64,000 bases of DNA from Pseudorasbora parva (lineage: Eukaryota > Chordata > Actinopteri > Cypriniformes > Gobionidae). Position 1 is the first letter of the stretch. Each line of letters opens with the position of its first letter. The stretch is from contig NC_090183.1 in NCBI RefSeq assembly GCF_024679245.1, forward strand, positions 18,230,207-18,294,206, written 5' to 3'. The notes under the pieces were generated by a model. The model did not search any database and was not told the DNA's origin. It saw only the letters and a program-made list of their open reading frames with translations. Positions 20,801 through 49,929 of the stretch are shown piece by piece. The translations under genes were made by a program, and so were the position numbers.

Positions 20801-23800
20801 GCACAGACTACAGGGCCATTCAGCTCGCCAAGAGGAGGAAACAGAAGGGCCCAGGCCCTTCCACGTGTGCTTCAGAAAATGGCCAAAGAAAGACCAAAGG
20901 AGCAAAGGTCACAAGCTCTGCTCTGTCGGCTAATTCAAGTGCTCATTTTGGAGAAGGAGCCGCTACAGGAAATGGTGAGCTACCCATCCGGGATCCGGTG
21001 ACGAGCGCACAGTTTGTACAGATTCAGCTGCTGCAGGTGAGATGATGGGAAAGAATTTGAAAGCATTCTCGCTTCAGTTCAGTACACTGATTTGAGTGTA
21101 TTTGTTTTAGGATGACCCTGCTGCTGATGGAGACTTGGCTTTCCAGTTGAGTTCACAGACCTCGTGTTCCCACTCTCAGCTCACTGTGGATCTGCCGGTC
21201 AACATCCTGCAGGTTCATACAACTTCTAAGCCTCATATTCATTGCATCGTTTTGTATCATCTATTTTTTTTTTTTATTGTTTAGTAGTTTAGTAGGTTTT
21301 TTTAATTTTATTTATTTATTTTTTAAAGAATGATTTTCAACATTATTTGCCTTTTAGGTAAGAGTTGATTGAACAGGAGGTGAAGTATGAGAAAGCCGTC
21401 CTAAATGTTAATTGCCGTTAAATGCCATTGTCGTTGACATTGCCATTAAAATAAATGTCAATGTCAACTTTCTGCTAAAATAAACCTCATGGAGGATAAA
21501 GATTGTTTATGTATTGCAATGGTTTCATCAATCTTTTTTAATTTTAATTTTGGTATATTGCATATTAAAATGCTGCATGGAATAACCAAATTTGGGCTCA
21601 ATTGAATTCTAAAAAGAAAATTATCCAATAAGACGTACATAAACTACAATGGTAACAAGAGGTGGACAGTAACTAAGTACATTTACTTGAGTACTGTACT
21701 TAAGTACACTTTTTGAGTATCTGTACTTTACTTGAGTATAATTTTTTTTCTGGAAACGTATGACTTTAAAGGGCCCGTTCTTCGTGTGTTTTCGAAGCTT
21801 TGATTATGTTTACAGTGTGCAATATAACATGAGTTTATGTTTCGCGTGTAAAAAAACAGTATTTTTCACACAATTTACTTATCTGTACAGCGCTGTTTCC
21901 TCTGTCCTAAAACGGCCTGATGATTTCCTTGTTCTATGAAGTGCACGTAACGAGTTCTGATTGGGCCAGCGCTTCCCGTGTTGTGATTGGACAGCAGCTT
22001 AGTGCACTTTGCCCGGAAAGGTCCCGCCTCTTACCATAACGGGGAGATGCAAGCGCTGAATGCACGCTCTTCTCCACGTGAGAGAGCAACAAGACCACGC
22101 CCCCTATTTTACTTGTTCTTGTGGGCGGAGGGTTAGTCAACCTGCACTTCCTGCTGTAGTCCAAACCGGCCGTTCGCTGTAGGCTTTGAAAGAGAACTAT
22201 GGAAGTAAAACTGTGCCACTGGATTTTGAATTCTAATTTTTAGCACTGAATTTTTTTACATCGAATTTTTAACACTGAATTTTATTTTGCATCTAAATCA
22301 GACTTTGAATTTTAAAAGCCATCGAATTTCTAGCACTGTTTTTTTTTTTTGCCTATGACATTTTTTCAATGTTTTAAAAAAATTCAGTGTAAAAAGAAAT
22401 TCAACGTCTCAAAAGATTCAGTGTAAAATAATTCAACGTCTCAAAAAATTCAGTGTAAAAATATTCAGAGTCAACATCCGGGTAACCAAGGAGAAGCAAT
22501 CGATCCCTGTATCAAATCATCCAACATCCAGCCAATCATTTACGCTCCATTGGTCATGTGATGCTGAAACAGGAAGGCGGGGAAGTTCACTTCAGGTGAG
22601 CTCCAGAGCTCAGCACCATGGCTCAGAACACACACGATGGCGCTTCGGTGAGTTTACTCATGACCAATGGAGCGTAAATGATTGGCTGGATGTTGGATGA
22701 TTTGATAGAGGGATCGATTGCTTCTCCTTGGTTACCCGGATGTTGACTCTGAATATTTTTACACTGAATTTTTTGAGACGTTGAATTATTTTACACTGAA
22801 CCTTTTGAGTCATTTTTTTTTTTTTACACTGAATCTTTTGAGACGTTGAATTTTTTTACACTGAATCTTTTGAGACGTTGCATTTTTTTACACTGAATTT
22901 TTTGAGACGTTGAAAAAATGTCATAGGCAAAAAAAACAGAGCTAGAAATTCGATGGCTTTTAAAATTCAAAGTCTGATTTAGATGCAAAATAAAATTCAG
23001 TGTTAAAAATTCGATGTAAAAAAATTCAGTGCTAAAAATTAGAATTCAAAATCCAGTGGCACAGTTTTACTTCCATAGAGAACTTCTGTTAAATAAAATA
23101 TCTCGCTTCGCATTGAACTTTGAGCGTTATAATTTTACAGGTATTATTTATGCTCTAACAGCAACATTATACACTAACTAAAGTTTGAAAGATGGAATCA
23201 CGAATAACGGGACCTTTAATTTCACTACATTTGAAAGACAAATATCATACTTTCTACTCAACTTCATTTCTATCAAGGTCTTCAAAGTCAAAAATCATTT
23301 TCTGTAGCAGCTTTTAAAGTCAATGGATGATTTTTCTTCTTTAAAATATGTTTGGGTTTTTGCAGAAAGCCTATACAGAATCATTTGTGTAGGGTCACAT
23401 GAAGTTCAATGATTTCCCAGCGTTTTAAAACTGATTCATGGTTTATAGCAAAATGGGGGAAGACGGATATCAACAAAACTAATTTTGTTGAGTATTTACA
23501 TCAACAAAGTTGATTATGTCTTAAGTGAACGTAAACAATTGGGAGAATATCAGATGTGTAGCAGTGTACATGATCTTTGCATTTGGCCTTAAAGTGACAG
23601 CAGCTTTGTAACTTGTATACAAGTATTCAAATTAGTTTAAGTTAGTCATACGTTATTATGCCAGATGGAGCATCACTGACTGGCTTAAACCATAATGGCA
23701 TAGTTTGCATTCATACAACAATTATAATATAATGCGTTGACATAAAATTAATTGCGTTTGAAAACTACTTTTGTACTTTTAGTTAAATAAAAGTCTGTTT

Positions 23801-25009
23801 TTACACCTTTCACTTGTAACAGAGTAATATTTGAGTAGTACTAGTACTTTTACCCAAGTAATGAAGCTGATGTGATTCTGATGGAAACTTATTTATCGAA
23901 TAAATTTCACAATGCGCATCAAAATCTGTTTTGGCCAAGTCATCTGACTTTCATGCGATAAGAAAAATCCACATCTCTGTAACCCTCCATTGGTGGTTCC
24001 ATCCAGAGCTCCATGTAATTCTGGTATATGGTGCGTGTTGTAGTAGCTATCAGCTCTCACATGCCTCAGTCAGGTCAGGTTATTTTATGTAGTTTTGTGT
24101 ACACTAATAGCTTGACACAGAATACACACATCTGTGAACTGTGGTTTTGCTGACGCCAAATGTCTTCCCAATAACTCTGCATTTGCCGCATGTGGCCAAC
24201 TTATACGGTGCAATGCACTTTTCTGTCACAACTGGAGCGTAACAAGACTGCATTACTAGAATAACAGCGGAGGATCACATTGCACAGCATCTGAAAAGCC
24301 TTAGTCAAAGTCTGTAAAGTGGTTTGGTATAATTACCTGCCAGAACGGTCTGACATTACCGCTTTCCCAAACAGCAGGCATTCGCCTCCAAAAACATGAT
24401 AACATGACTACATTTATGGCTTTTTGTCTGCATCATCTTAGGAGAAAGTAATTTATGTACGAAAGACCCACAGTGGCTTTTTCTACTGCAGCAACTTCCA
24501 TTTATATATACCGTGGCACACAGGCGTTCCTGGGAGACTTGAAATTTAGCTCAGGAGCATTCTAATTTCACTTGTATTGTAACTACATTTCGATTGGAGT
24601 TAACCTGTGGCAAATTCAACTGAATGGGTATGATTTGGAAACACCTGGTCTAAATGCTGAAAATGCATATCAGAGCAAAAAACAAGTCATGAGTTCAAAG
24701 GAACGAAGTCAAATTTTCACAGCTTTATTTTTTTTGCTTTGTCATTATGGTGGATGGGGTGTAGATTGATGTGAAAAAGTAGTTAACATAAGAAATCAAC
24801 ATAAAATGTTGTTTTTATTTTAATCCGTTACGTAATTTTATGCCATTTTAAAATGATTCTGTTGTGTATTGCAATTTGGATATTTTGGACATATTAACTA
24901 ATCTAAATATTCTGATTTCTAGGAACCCACAGTCATGGCTGAAGATGAAAATGGATCTGACAACTCCCAGTTCACAGGGAGCACCATCAACCTTCAAGAT
25001 TTGGAGTGA
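13688..25009 (+). CDS. zxdc: Zinc finger protein ZXDC, ten C2H2 fingers
   Basis: Nine coding exons: 13688-15668, 15771-15923, 16001-16079, 17630-17760, 18256-18426, 19770-20647, 20782-21036, 21111-21212, 24923-25009; phase continuous, 1278 residues against about 860 in human. Ten consecutive C2H2 fingers run from residue 535 to about 838, from YRCPQPGCSSTF to SRCPVAGCTKHF. Before them lies a conserved ZXD segment (IVTIENGILTLATPPEG). After them come an S/T/L-rich acidic region (exon 6, probable activation domain), the conserved block SARTDYRAIQLAK and the family-typical end STINLQDLE. Human ZXDC works with ZXDA and CIITA to activate MHC class II genes; that role in fish is inference. The N-terminal 430 residues are mostly low-complexity and poorly conserved. 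The start is uncertain: ATG 13688 is the first, with later in-frame Met codons at residues 15, 24, 36 and 45. Confidence 0.93.
16414..17386. mobile_element. Non-autonomous DNA element with 26-bp inverted ends
   Basis: The left end AATTGACCCTTCGCTAAGCC (continuing ACGCCC) matches the reverse complement of the right end at 17361-17386 with one mismatch. About 970 bp, in zxdc intron 3. No transposase frame. Target duplication not clear. Confidence 0.75.
17789..17840. repeat. (TA)26 microsatellite
   Basis: 52 bases of uninterrupted TA in zxdc intron 4, 28 bp after the exon 4 donor. Confidence 0.95.
18585..18898 (-). repeat. DNA-element copy, family 2, reverse orientation
   Basis: In reverse complement it reads AAAGGGATAGTTCATC, then CATGATTTACTCACGCTC and GGTCTTCTGAAGCGAAC, matching the copies at 6855 and 49600. 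In zxdc intron 5. Confidence 0.6.
19040..19580. repeat. Probable dispersed element in zxdc intron 5
   Basis: Ends with AATCATCATATAACCCCTTT followed by AA, a terminal style seen in fish TTAA elements. Its middle (AATTCCTATGAAAGTTAA) recurs at 42700-42720. Left boundary not resolved. Confidence 0.4.
21770..23215. mobile_element. Middle layer: TTAA-target element (AGGGCCCGTTCTTCGTG ends)
   Basis: The left end AGGGCCCGTTCTTCGTG matches the right end read in reverse (AGGTCCCGTTATTCGTG). TTAA lies immediately outside both ends (21766-21769 and 23216-23219), the signature of piggyBac-like targeting. Own sequence is about 560 bp; the rest is the hairpin inserted inside it. Confidence 0.75.
22199..23076. 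mobile_element. Inner layer: 878-bp foldback (hairpin) element with perfect 8-bp target duplication
   Basis: The first bases ATGGAAGTAAAACTGTGCCA return in reverse complement at the end. Arms stay nearly complementary for over 400 bp towards a centre near 22630. AGAGAACT flanks both sides exactly (22191-22198 and 23077-23084), an 8-bp duplication as made by hAT transposases. The arms are built of short units of the type ACACTGAATTTTTTGAGACG. No coding capacity. Confidence 0.85.
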
Positions 25010-25556
25010 TTGTAAAAACAGGTGCTACTCTGGACCATATGACAGGCCGTCTCTCATTCTCAGATGATTTTGTACATTTTCTCAGTGCCTCCACTGGTTT
25101 TATCATTGTGTAATTTAATAAGCAAATCCTTTCATTCATGTTTAAGACAGGATGTCACAATTGTACCATTTTCCATACAGAAAGCTAATTTGACCAAAAA
25201 TTAAGCACATTTAGTTTGTTTAATTTTGATCATGTGACTTGCTTTCTTCTTTAAATATTTAGTTTAGATCTGGTGACTCATGAGCACACATAGCAGTGAA
25301 CATCATCATTGATCTGGTCTCTTGACCGGAATAAATACTATTGTCTATGAAATCTTTAACTGTTTGTCATTAATCTAAGATCTAATTTGACCTTAACTTA
25401 TTTGTCTGGTTGACCATTATGGAAGTTGTTTCAATGCCTATTTTTGTATGGCTTTGTAAAGTTATACAGATACAGTTATGTTCCATGTTTGTAAAAAAAC
25501 AAAACAAAAAAACAATGTTTGTTCTAATTTTTATAAAATTATGCAATTGAAATGTA

Positions 25557-25562
25557 TTTATT
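25557..25562 (-). terminator. cfap100: Candidate poly(A) signal of cfap100
   Basis: AATAAA on the minus strand, 252 bp beyond the cfap100 stop. It lies upstream of the zxdc poly(A) signal on the opposite strand, so the two transcripts would overlap at their ends. Confidence 0.5.
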
Positions 25563-25588
25563 AGCTTTGGTTTACTTCAAAACGAGTT

Positions 25589-25594
25589 AATAAA
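25589..25594 (+). terminator. zxdc: Candidate poly(A) signal of zxdc
   Basis: AATAAA followed by T-rich DNA, 580 bp after the zxdc stop. An earlier AATAAA at about 25330 is an alternative. Confidence 0.6.
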
Positions 25595-25813
25595 ATTTTA
25601 CATTTAAATCAATATTTTGACCGTATTTTTTGTCTGCAAACTTTGTCAAAGTTTCATATTATTTGTTCCCAACAGCTTGTCTTTTCATGATTCATACATT
25701 CATATTCATGTCCTTTCAAAAACAAGGAAAGATCTATAAACTTGATGCTATCTATCTACAGTTGTATATAAATATGATTAGAATTCATATTTGGCTAATC
25801 ACGTATTTGTGTT

Positions 25814-44609
<18,796 letters not shown>

Positions 44610-44727
44610 GATGTTCTAACGGTAAATAAAAAAAATAATGCGCTCTCTAAACCTAAAAACGAATCACAGCGTGTAAACACGGTCGGACAAGCCAGTTCGA
44701 GGAGAACTTTTCCTTGTTGCGTTTTTG

Positions 44728-44741
44728 GTTGCCCTGACAAC
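44728..44741 (-). promoter_or_regulatory. cfap100: RFX X-box in the cfap100 promoter
   Basis: Plus-strand GTTGCC-CT-GACAAC, minus-strand GTTGTC-AG-GGCAAC: one mismatch from the X-box consensus (GTNRCC, 0-3 spacer, RGYAAC). It is centred about 125 bp upstream of the cfap100 ATG at 44609. RFX factors use such sites to drive ciliary genes, which fits the gene. Function here is inferred. Confidence 0.65.
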
Positions 44742-44769
44742 TTTATATTGGCCCTTCACATTCTTTCCA

Positions 44770-46530
44770 TGAAAAGTAGGTGGCGGTATTTCACAAGAAG
44801 AGTTTTTAATAACCTATGGTAAGAGCGCCGCCAGCTGTTTAGGTTTAAATGTCCTCTTGTATAAATTTTGATAACACATATAACGTTACCGGTACCATTT
44901 ACCGTTTATTTAAAATGTCCTAATTTTGGATTTTATTTGTTGCGGTGTGTGTCATTTCCTCCATCTTCCATTCACCATTTCTCTCCACTTCATCTTATTT
45001 TTTATTTTAATTTAAAAAAAAATGTTTAAAAAAAAGAGTTTAAAACAAAGTTGCTGTTTTGATTTCTGTTTTCACCAGACGACTTGCATATCGTAGAGAG
45101 GTACCTAACAACAAAAATTGGGGAGGCTAAGAGCTAAAAATGGGTTTAGGCTATTTTAATAGGACATTTAAACCCAACCAGGGTAAGAAAAAAAAAACAT
45201 AAGATACTTACAAATGAAAACAAGTACAATGTATATAATTACATTGTACAATGTAAAAACATGTATGTACACAATAAGTGCATTGTATCCAATGAATAAT
45301 TTAAATGTTAGAACATAGTAGTTTTGGCCACCTAATATAAAGTGGGTCCCAATAGCCTATTTTTCTTCTATTAAACTCAGCACACATTTTGTGATTCCAC
45401 TGCTGCATATGTATGTGATATAATCCATCTACAGAAATAGTAATAGTATAAAAAATAGTAAAAACATAATAAATTAAATTAAAAAAAGAAAGGAAAAGAT
45501 CAAGGCCTACAGATATTTTGTATACATTTACTTAATGATTAAGTAAATATTTGTTGAATAGGTTTACCGATCCATAGTGTAATATAGCAGTACAAAACAT
45601 TTTAATCTCAATTTAATCTCACCTAAAAAGGGTTTCAAAATTAAAGAGTATGTGGATTAGGAAATTTGACTTGAATTCTTGCTGATTCATTCACTCCTTT
45701 GGAATAGGGGTCAATAGTCATCTCAGATGTCAATCATTAACTCTAGTATGATAATGATTCTAGGTTGACTGAGGTAGAGTGGGAACTAGATTAAACCAGG
45801 GCCAAAAATAATGCACTTTTTATTTTTTACAATACAGGCTTAGGCTAATCTTAAAATTGTATATAAAATATGCAGTATAGTAATACACAGGATTTTGAAT
45901 AGTTTTCTGAATTAGGCTGTACTGTTTGTCATGTAGGCCATGTTGATTATGTATTGGCATTGCTGTTTGTACAAAACTGCAAGTATTTTAATTAAAATGT
46001 ATCTTCATTTTAATGTATGTAAGTTAAATGTTATACTAGCAAAAGTGCAGGATGCTGTTGGAATGGTATATCATGGCTAATACCAATAAAGTGTATTTTT
46101 TTAACACTGTTTGTATTACTATCTGAAAATAAAAATGCACACACTACAAGTGTGATGCAGAATGTGAAGGTGTCTTGATGTCTTGTCAATTAACTTTCAT
46201 TACAACTATCTCTCATTACAGTATTAGACTGGTAGGGTTAGTAGTACAATGAGTTGATATGTACTTGCAAAGGTATAGTCATTAGAATGTCTAGGGACCA
46301 TCAAAATAAAGAGTTAGCATATAAGCTTCCTGACAGAGGTGGCCAGGTGTTGATTTAATTTTGATTGAGCCCATGATGCCATGCATTCTAACAAGTTGTT
46401 AGAAAATCAGCCTAGAACACCTAAGATCTACCTGAATTTTCTGCATGGATATCATTCTGTCTACAGCCCTCTGACTGCAATTTTGGAGATTTTCTGATTG
46501 TTCTAGGCACTCAAACTGTGTATGGGACCA
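44770..46530. other. cfap100-aldh1l1 intergenic DNA, nothing recognised
   Basis: AT-rich, no conserved frame, no C2H2 zinc-finger coding sequence (relevant because KLF15 lies in this interval in human). Confidence 0.5.
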
Positions 46531-46539
46531 TAATAACCA

Positions 46540-46930
46540 ATTGCTAATTGTCAGGATGGGTTAGGGAGAAGAGGAGAGAAGACTTGATTGCGGGAGGAAA
46601 GAAGATTTATTAAATTAAATAAAACAAACGCTCACAAGGGGGAAAACCAAACTTAACTAGAAACAAAACACAAGGGTCAGGACTATGATGCAGCGCATGA
46701 GAAAGGAACAACAGTACAAAACCAATACAACAGAGGACTACAAACAAGGAGATTATAAAGGGAATAAACAAGGCAGTTAATAAGGGAGAACGGGTGGGGC
46801 AAATCAATTAATAATCAGGTAACAACAGGGGCGGGGTCAGGACAATAGACAAGCCGCCAAACATGACAAACACAAGCACATGACCCGAAAGACAAAATAC
46901 AAGACGTGCTTACACAAGACAAAACAGACA
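46540..46930. repeat. Probable dispersed repeat
   Basis: Purine-rich block: AAAACAAACGCTCACAAGGG, then AACAGGGGCGGGGTCAGGAC. Similar in composition to 10320-10700. No terminal repeat defined. Confidence 0.35.
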
Positions 46931-47101
46931 AGTGACACTAACATCTCATTTGAATTGATCTCTCTCACCCAGGTAAACTTAAAAACATACAATATAAATT
47001 TAAATAAGTCAGTTAGATTTTTACTCAGAAATTTCCAGGTGCTCAAATTATTGTGGTACACATCGTTTGGAGAAAAGAAAAAAATCCAAATTAAAATAAA
47101 A

Positions 47102-47647
47102 TACAGTCAAATCAAAAATTATTCAGATGCCAGATATTTTTTTTAAATAGTGGGTGCAGAAAAAACTAAAGTTCATGTATGTCACTTGAGGATAGCAAAA
47201 TAAAGTAATCTGTGACAGTAATCTATCCACAATTTCTTCATACAGTGGACTCCCAGTAGAATTTATTAAAACAAATTGGGACCAAAATTATTCAGACACT
47301 GGCCATTTTGCTTAAGCATTTTTTTTAATTGCTAATGCAACATTTTAAAGCACACACTGAACAAAATTAAGCATTGCTTGGTAATTGGTTGAGCTAAATT
47401 TGTATTATCTAATTATGTACTTAAATTTAACAGCTGACAGCTGATGGGTTGATTGTAATCAATTACATACCTTTCTATCAAAGCTATCTGACATGGCTGA
47501 ATTTCATCAAGCTGAATTTGTTCTGACAGTTTAACTAACACAGAGTTCTTGCCATATTTTATTACCATTTTCTAAACTATAACTAATAAACTGTGATGAT
47601 GTGTGAAAATGTTGAAGGTGTCTGAATACATTTTGTTTTGACTGTAT
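47102..47647. mobile_element. MITE with ACAGTCAAA ends, full-length copy
   Basis: Left end ACAGTCAAATCAAAAATTAT then TCAGAT. The right end is ACATTTTGTTTTGACTGTAT, the inverted partner, flanked by TA. About 545 bp. A truncated relative in opposite orientation is at 32015-32343. Confidence 0.75.
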
Positions 47648-48154
47648 ATGGTATTATGCTCTTAGGTCTATTTATAATTGTACATATTTTTTTTTTTAGA
47701 CAAGCTCTTGTTAGTTTTTTTATTTTATTGTTTTTTTTTTTAAAGAAAGTTATCTATTATATATTGGCAATAGCCTATTGGAGACATGTTGAAGGTTTTT
47801 GCACTTCATTTGAGGATTTTGAACTTCAGTGGACTGCATGTTATCACATATTATGCAATATTTGACTAAAATAATAGTAGAATCCAGAATTCCCTCAGCC
47901 AAGGCTTGTTAAATTGCCATGTCTAAATCCCTGCCCAGACAGATATAGTCAGGTCAATAAACTTTATACAAAGCTTAATTATAGCCTCTTTAATTCTTAG
48001 CACTGGCTACATAATATAGCTACTATAAGCTGGGCTTATTCTTTTGAAGACTTGCAACAACAAAAAAAGTTCAAAAGCTAGCATCCCTATTGATTTGTCA
48101 TGTTTTTGAACTATGATTTCAACATATCTTTCTAAAACTCTGGAAGTGAAACTT

Positions 48155-48299
48155 TCGGTTCCGCCCCCTCGCGGTTGCAATAACGCTATTGGTAGTCTGA
48201 TCGCTGGCCTGCAATACAGTTGTGCTGAAATAAATAGCAAGAGTGTCTCCTCAAACCTTCTTTTTTGCAGAGGAACAGCTCTGATCTGGACGTGCAAAG
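48155..48299 (+). promoter_or_regulatory. aldh1l1: Probable aldh1l1 promoter and non-coding exon 1
   Basis: A GC box (CCGCCCCCTCGCGG from 48161) and a reverse CCAAT box (CTATTGG, 48187-48193) sit just upstream of an A/T-rich AAATAAAT near 48228. A donor (GCAAAG then GTATGATA, edge 48299) follows. The next acceptor that fits is at 51855, so exon 1 would be about 45-70 bp and untranslated. Position relative to the coding start supports it. Confidence 0.5.
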
Positions 48300-49599
48300 G
48301 TATGATACAGTTAATATTTAGTACATGTAGACTAGTTTTTGCAATAACAAATTCCCTTGCCAAAAGTCACACTCGTTTCGTGTCGTGTAGTCGTCTTGTG
48401 TTAGCGAAACCTAATAATAACAGCGTATTAAATAAACCAATGTGCAGTGCATGCAAGCTCCGTAAATAAGGCAAGAGAATGCACGATCACTTAAAGTTTA
48501 CGTCACAATTTATGATTTGACTAATGTGTTGGCACTAAATTTGATTCTTGTTTATTTCATTAAAATGGTCACTTTAATTGTGGCATGCTAGCTGATGCAT
48601 GAAACTGAATGAAGTGGCTTCACGTTATCTGCAGTAAAAGTCAGGTTAAATGTTTCGATTGTTGTGGGCGTATCTTTCCCCAACGATCAAACTTTGTTTG
48701 AACCTGGTCTTCTTCACTTGGGTTGAACAGCTATCTCTAATTGTTCCCTTATTCCCTACGCTTTGGTATTTAGTTATTTTCATATTGAGTCTCTTATTTT
48801 TAAATACTTGTCCTGCTTGGAATGTTACAGTTATTTTCAATGCACCAGTTGAACCGGTTCTCCAATTCGAACTGATTCGTTTCGAGGAGTTGGACTCTCG
48901 GGTCAAGATATCAGGCATACTATCAGAGAACCGATCTCTCTGACGTGTCCGACATTCCAACTCCAGTTAGATGATCGAGTAGCTAATGTCTAGGAATGCC
49001 TTCGAAAGGTGATGCCCTTGCTAACTTGAACTTCATTCGAGTCGTCATGTGATAATGAATGATTTTATTAAATAAGTACAATTATAATACAAGTATTTAA
49101 TATTTAAGTTGCTCTGTATTTTATTACTTGCATGTATTTAACAAATGACCAAATATATCAAACATGATAGATTTAATAAACTAAGCTAGCCTATGCTGAA
49201 CAGGTAAAGAATGAGAAATATTTAATCTGACACTATATCTTTATTTATTTGTAATTATAAGTAATATATATTTAAATAGCAATTTTATTCGTATTTACAT
49301 ATTTAACATGGAAGTCGGCATATGGGCCAACCCCGAAGTTTACATTACCCTAGTACCTTTGACAAAATCCAATAGTATTATTACATTGGCTTTGGGATTT
49401 TTGCAGAAAATATGCTCTGTGACCAACAAAAGTTCTTACATATTTTGTTCGTCATCATAATCTTCACAAATGTGCCACACTGCAGTTGCATGACTTCAAC
49501 ATCAGCATCACTAAGTTTCCTGTGATTTTAATATCCCTGAAAATCTCATTTAGCCAATTTTTAGCAACTGCCCCTTTCAAGACAAGTGAAAGCTTTAGA

Positions 49600-49910
49600 A
49601 AACGTTTTGAATCTCTAAAAAGTGCATCCATCATAAAAGAAATCCATACGGCTCCACCGGGTTAATAAATGTCTTCTGAAGCGAAGTGATGGGTTTTTAT
49701 TAGAAAAATCCATATTTAAAACTTTATCATGTAATCACCCCATAGTTAAGTTCTGGTCTAAGGTTGACCTCTAACAATTGAAAACTCAAGCTTCTCTTCT
49801 CTTATATCTTAGAAAAAAGAAAAAAAAAATGACATCAGGACAATGGAAATGGAAGTGCTTAAAATGTGAACTCTTTTCTGGGTTTGGCCTACAAAATACA
49901 TGATCTCTGT
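49600..49910 (+). repeat. DNA-element fragment, family 2
   Basis: AAATGTCTTCTGAAGCGAAG and GATGGGTTTTTATTAGAAAA match the copies at 6855 and 18585. In the presumed aldh1l1 intron 1. Confidence 0.6.
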
Positions 49911-49929
49911 AGAGCACATATTAAAAGGC

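Larger units (their letters stand above)
21658..23870. mobile_element. Outer layer: AGTAAC/AAGTAC-type fish repeat
   Basis: Left part GTGGACAGTAACTAAGTACA up to 21769 and right part 23216-23870, ending TAGTACTTTTACCCAAGTAA. The left part shows the characteristic ACTTGAGTACTGTACTTAAG phrase of an abundant fish repeat. It is split by the TTAA element at 21770-23215. Zxdc intron 8 (between the exons ending 21212 and starting 24923). Confidence 0.6.

Noticed and set aside
48113..48469. 118-codon frames on both strands over the putative aldh1l1 promoter
   Set aside because: Chance frames in a GC-richer promoter; no conserved sequence on either strand.
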